Shown piece after piece: positions 62,354 to 64,000 of a stretch of 64,000 nucleotides of DNA. The DNA is from Verrucomicrobiota bacterium. Its GTDB lineage: Bacteria; Verrucomicrobiota; Verrucomicrobiia; Verrucomicrobiales; Akkermansiaceae. Numbering within the stretch: the first letter of the stretch is position 1; every line of letters begins with the position of its first letter. The notes under the pieces were generated by a model. The model did not search any database, was not told where the DNA came from, and worked only from the letters and a program-made list of their open reading frames with translations. The stretch covers positions 62,001-126,000 of the forward strand of contig JAFLEH010000003.1 in the NCBI GenBank assembly GCA_017301995.1, given 5' to 3'. Both the position numbers and the translations under genes were made by a program.

Positions 62354-62524
62354 TTATTCGGCATACGGATCCACTGTCTCTATCCGGACCCCACTCATTT
62401 TGCTGACAAACTCCAACAAACACGCCCCGTCTTCCTGAGAAACATCGACGACGGTAGGGCTCGATTTCCATTCCGTACCATCGTCGAACCGGATTGACCC
62501 GGCGATAGACCGCCACCCTATCAA
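62354..62524 (-). CDS. Possible small protein (56 aa)
   Basis: An open frame starting at TTG 62524 and ending at TAA 62354 encodes 56 residues, including SIRFDDGTEWKSSPTVVDV followed by SQEDGACLLEFVSKMSG and VRIETVDPYAE. The composition is protein-like (acidic, balanced) and unlike the Arg/Pro-rich spurious frames of this GC-rich DNA. There is no ATG and no clear ribosome-binding site, so it may be a fragment of a decayed gene. It occupies part of the 62317-62810 gap. No family is recognised. Confidence 0.35.
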   Translation of the reverse strand: MIGWRSIAGSIRFDDGTEWKSSPTVVDVSQEDGACLLEFVSKMSGVRIETVDPYAE

Positions 62525-62624
62525 CCCATGCGGTCAAACGGACGCCGATTTGCGCAAATCAATCGGCAAAATCACGGTTCATCCCGCTTACCCAAAGGGT
62601 GAAAGCCCCAAATTCCTTAATCCC

Positions 62625-62700
62625 CTCAAAATCAACGTCCATTTGCGTTAATCTGCGGTTCATTCTCCTTCTTTGTGATCTCGTGGTTCGTGCTTTTTGC
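62625..62700 (-). repeat. Dispersed intergenic-repeat-like sequence
   Basis: On the minus strand this AT-richer stretch reads CACGAACCACGAGATCACAA, then GGAGAATGAACCGCAGATTA and ACGCAAATGG. It resembles a type of short intergenic repeat I associate with Verrucomicrobiota genomes. Its 12-mer GGAGAATGAACC (62668-62657) is also found at 29989 and 30071. Only one full-length copy is in this window, so the repeat status is inferred. The remainder of 62525-62810 shows no gene. Confidence 0.4.
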
Positions 62701-62810
62701 CCGGCGGCCGCCAGTTTCGCCTCAGCGCGTCGTAAGGTCTTGCCTCGGTGCGCCGATTTTCTACACTTCCCGTGTCCGACGGTTTTCACCAACCCCAACC
62801 TAACAAAAAT

Positions 62811-63896
62811 ATGTCCGAGTTCCTCGTCATTCCCCGCCACGCCCATGACCAATTGGTGTCCAAAGCCTATCAGTCCCGCGGTTTCACCGCCGACGAAGCC
62901 GCCGAAGGGGCCAAGCTCGCCGCCGAAGCGGCCCGCCACGGGATCCGCACCCACCACGCGCTCAAGGCGCTGCACCTCGACCACCTGTTCGGCTCGGCCG
63001 CGGGCGGTTGCACACCCGGCGCGGAAATCGAAGTACTGCCCACCCGTTTCGCCGCTTCCGAACGCTGGAACGCCAACAAGAAGCTCGGGCAATCGGTGGC
63101 CTACCGCGCCATCAACCGCGCCATCGAACTGGCCGACGAATACGGCATCGCGCAGATCGCGGTGGACAACGCGTTCCACTATCTGTGGGGCGGCGGCTAT
63201 GTGATGGAAGCCGCCGAACGCGGATACTTCGCTTATACCAATTGCACTTCGGCGCTGGCGGAAGTCGTGCCTTTCGGCGGAAAGTTTCCCACCCTCGGCA
63301 CCAATCCGCACTCCTGGGGCATTCCGACCACCGAGGCCAACGGTTTTCCGATCGTGATCGACTGGGCCACCTCCACCGTCGCCATGGGCCGGGTGCAGGC
63401 GCTCAAACGCGAGGGCAAACAACTTCCGCCTGGAGCCGCCGTTGACGCCAACGGCCAACCGACCACCGATCCTGACAAAGTCGCCTCGCTGCTGCCCTTC
63501 GGCGCGCACAAGGGCTACGGACTATCCCTCATCAACGAGCTGTTTGCCGCGTTGATCGGCGGATCCCTTCCCACCCTGCGGGGACGGAAATTCCCGGATG
63601 GCGAGAAAAACACGCCCGCGTTTTACTTCCAGGTGATCCATCCGGAAGCGCTATCGGGCGGAGATTTCGCCTGCGGCCGCAACCAGCGGGACAATCTGAA
63701 AGCGGTAATCGCCGACATTCTGGGCCACGGCAACGAAACCTCCATGCTACCCGGCCAAATCGAGGCCGACGCCCGCAAGCGTTCCGACGCCGCCGGTGGT
63801 TTGCTTTTCACCGCCGCCGAGGTCGCGGAGTTCCACGAGCTCGCCGCGGAACTCGGACTTCCCGCCTGGGACATCGCAACCCTTCCGCGGGCCTAA
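62811..63896 (+). CDS. Malate/L-lactate dehydrogenase family (LDH2) oxidoreductase
   Basis: The 361-residue cytosolic NAD(P)-dependent oxidoreductase belongs to the LDH2/MDH2 family (PF02615), distinct from Rossmann-fold LDHs. The ATG at 62811 gives MSEFLVIPRHAHDQLVSKAY, the normal start; the open frame 21 codons upstream is noise. Family landmarks are ARHGIRTHH near 43-51 (usual SHG position), the TLGTNPHSWGIPT cofactor segment, LPFGAHKGYGLSLINELFAA and the NTPAFYFQVI end region. Substrates in this family include malate, L-lactate, ureidoglycolate and sugar-acid derivatives; which one applies here cannot be told. It stands alone after the 62317-62810 gap. Confidence 0.92.
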   Translation: MSEFLVIPRHAHDQLVSKAYQSRGFTADEAAEGAKLAAEAARHGIRTHHALKALHLDHLFGSAAGGCTPGAEIEVLPTRFAASERWNANKKLGQSVAYRAINRAIELADEYGIAQIAVDNAFHYLWGGGYVMEAAERGYFAYTNCTSALAEVVPFGGKFPTLGTNPHSWGIPTTEANGFPIVIDWATSTVAMGRVQALKREGKQLPPGAAVDANGQPTTDPDKVASLLPFGAHKGYGLSLINELFAALIGGSLPTLRGRKFPDGEKNTPAFYFQVIHPEALSGGDFACGRNQRDNLKAVIADILGHGNETSMLPGQIEADARKRSDAAGGLLFTAAEVAEFHELAAELGLPAWDIATLPRA

Positions 63897-64000
63897 CATC
63901 CCAATTTCGCGGCTTGCCAAGAACGCTGGGAATCATAGAGTTGCGGGTCTGCCCGTGACTTCCACGCCCCAAAGAAACCCAACCACACCCCGGATTCTCC

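Noticed and set aside
1..64000. GTTAG/CTAAC excess as a systematic sequencing error
   Set aside because: The pentamer would have to arise from several different precursor sequences in different codon contexts; a single base-calling error cannot explain it, though the raw data were not seen.
1..64000. tRNA, rRNA, prophage or insertion-sequence genes
   Set aside because: No cloverleaf with a CCA-type end, no rRNA-like stretch, and no transposase or integrase frame was found by reading; a covariance search was not possible.

Overview
The window is about 64 kb of GC-rich bacterial chromosome. It most likely comes from the Verrucomicrobiota (class Verrucomicrobiae, possibly near Luteolibacter/Akkermansiaceae). 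This rests on a Verru_Chthon-cassette protein A, a PEP-CTERM surface protein, many LamG and autotransporter-associated beta-strand-repeat proteins, sulfatase and DUF1080 genes, and a DUF4159/DUF58/VWA/MoxR locus. The phylum is inferred from gene content; no rRNA or tRNA gene was seen. Nearly all bases are coding. Clear Shine-Dalgarno sequences are scarce, so many starts were chosen from signal peptides, family alignment and ATGA overlaps.

Layout. 1-166: start of an HNH-type protein running off the left edge. 405-6020 (+): sulfatase, BNR_4 protein, glycerate kinase, 2-hydroxyacid dehydrogenase and DUF1080 protein, which look like a small saccharide-degradation and C3-acid locus. 17255-6058 (-): a tight seven-gene run of five secreted proteins (LamG, P-domain/PEP-CTERM, and a LamG-PHP fusion) followed by two tandem XRE-cupin regulators. 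17406-24015: a secreted propeller-like protein, an unrecognised secreted protein bracketed by two copies of a 76-bp hairpin repeat, a metallophosphoesterase and a PhoD-LamG protein. 24118-25137: ROK glucokinase. 25401-27405 (+): nrfH-nrfA, for ammonifying nitrite reduction, with a CxxCH active-site heme motif. 31240-27402 (-): lgt, a 0.7-kb intergenic region full of hairpins, an sdhB without sdhA or sdhC beside it, and ispH. 36987-31426 (-): a giant adhesin-like repeat protein with a clear intrinsic terminator.

37296-56951 (+): a large locus with tandem DUF4159, DUF58, an inserted RHH-PIN toxin-antitoxin pair, two VWA membrane proteins, a carbohydrate-binding-like protein, a DUF4175-like coiled-coil protein, a TPR protein, a small secreted protein and an FHA-MoxR fusion. 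It is split by a 1221-residue Verru_Chthon protein A gene on the opposite strand. A degenerate Ser/Thr kinase with TPRs (59493-56956) converges on it. 59763-60824 (-): two hypothetical genes. 61002-62316 (+): thyA-folA. 62811-63896 (+): a malate/L-lactate dehydrogenase family gene.

Most notable are a candidate small RNA of about 180 nt with its own promoter and terminator (29772-29986), the paired 76-bp repeats, and the FHA-MoxR/DUF4159 locus beside a likely pseudokinase. A further signal spans the window: rare Leu and Arg codons concentrate in the pentamer GTTAG/CTAAC. These are readings by eye; no database search was run.
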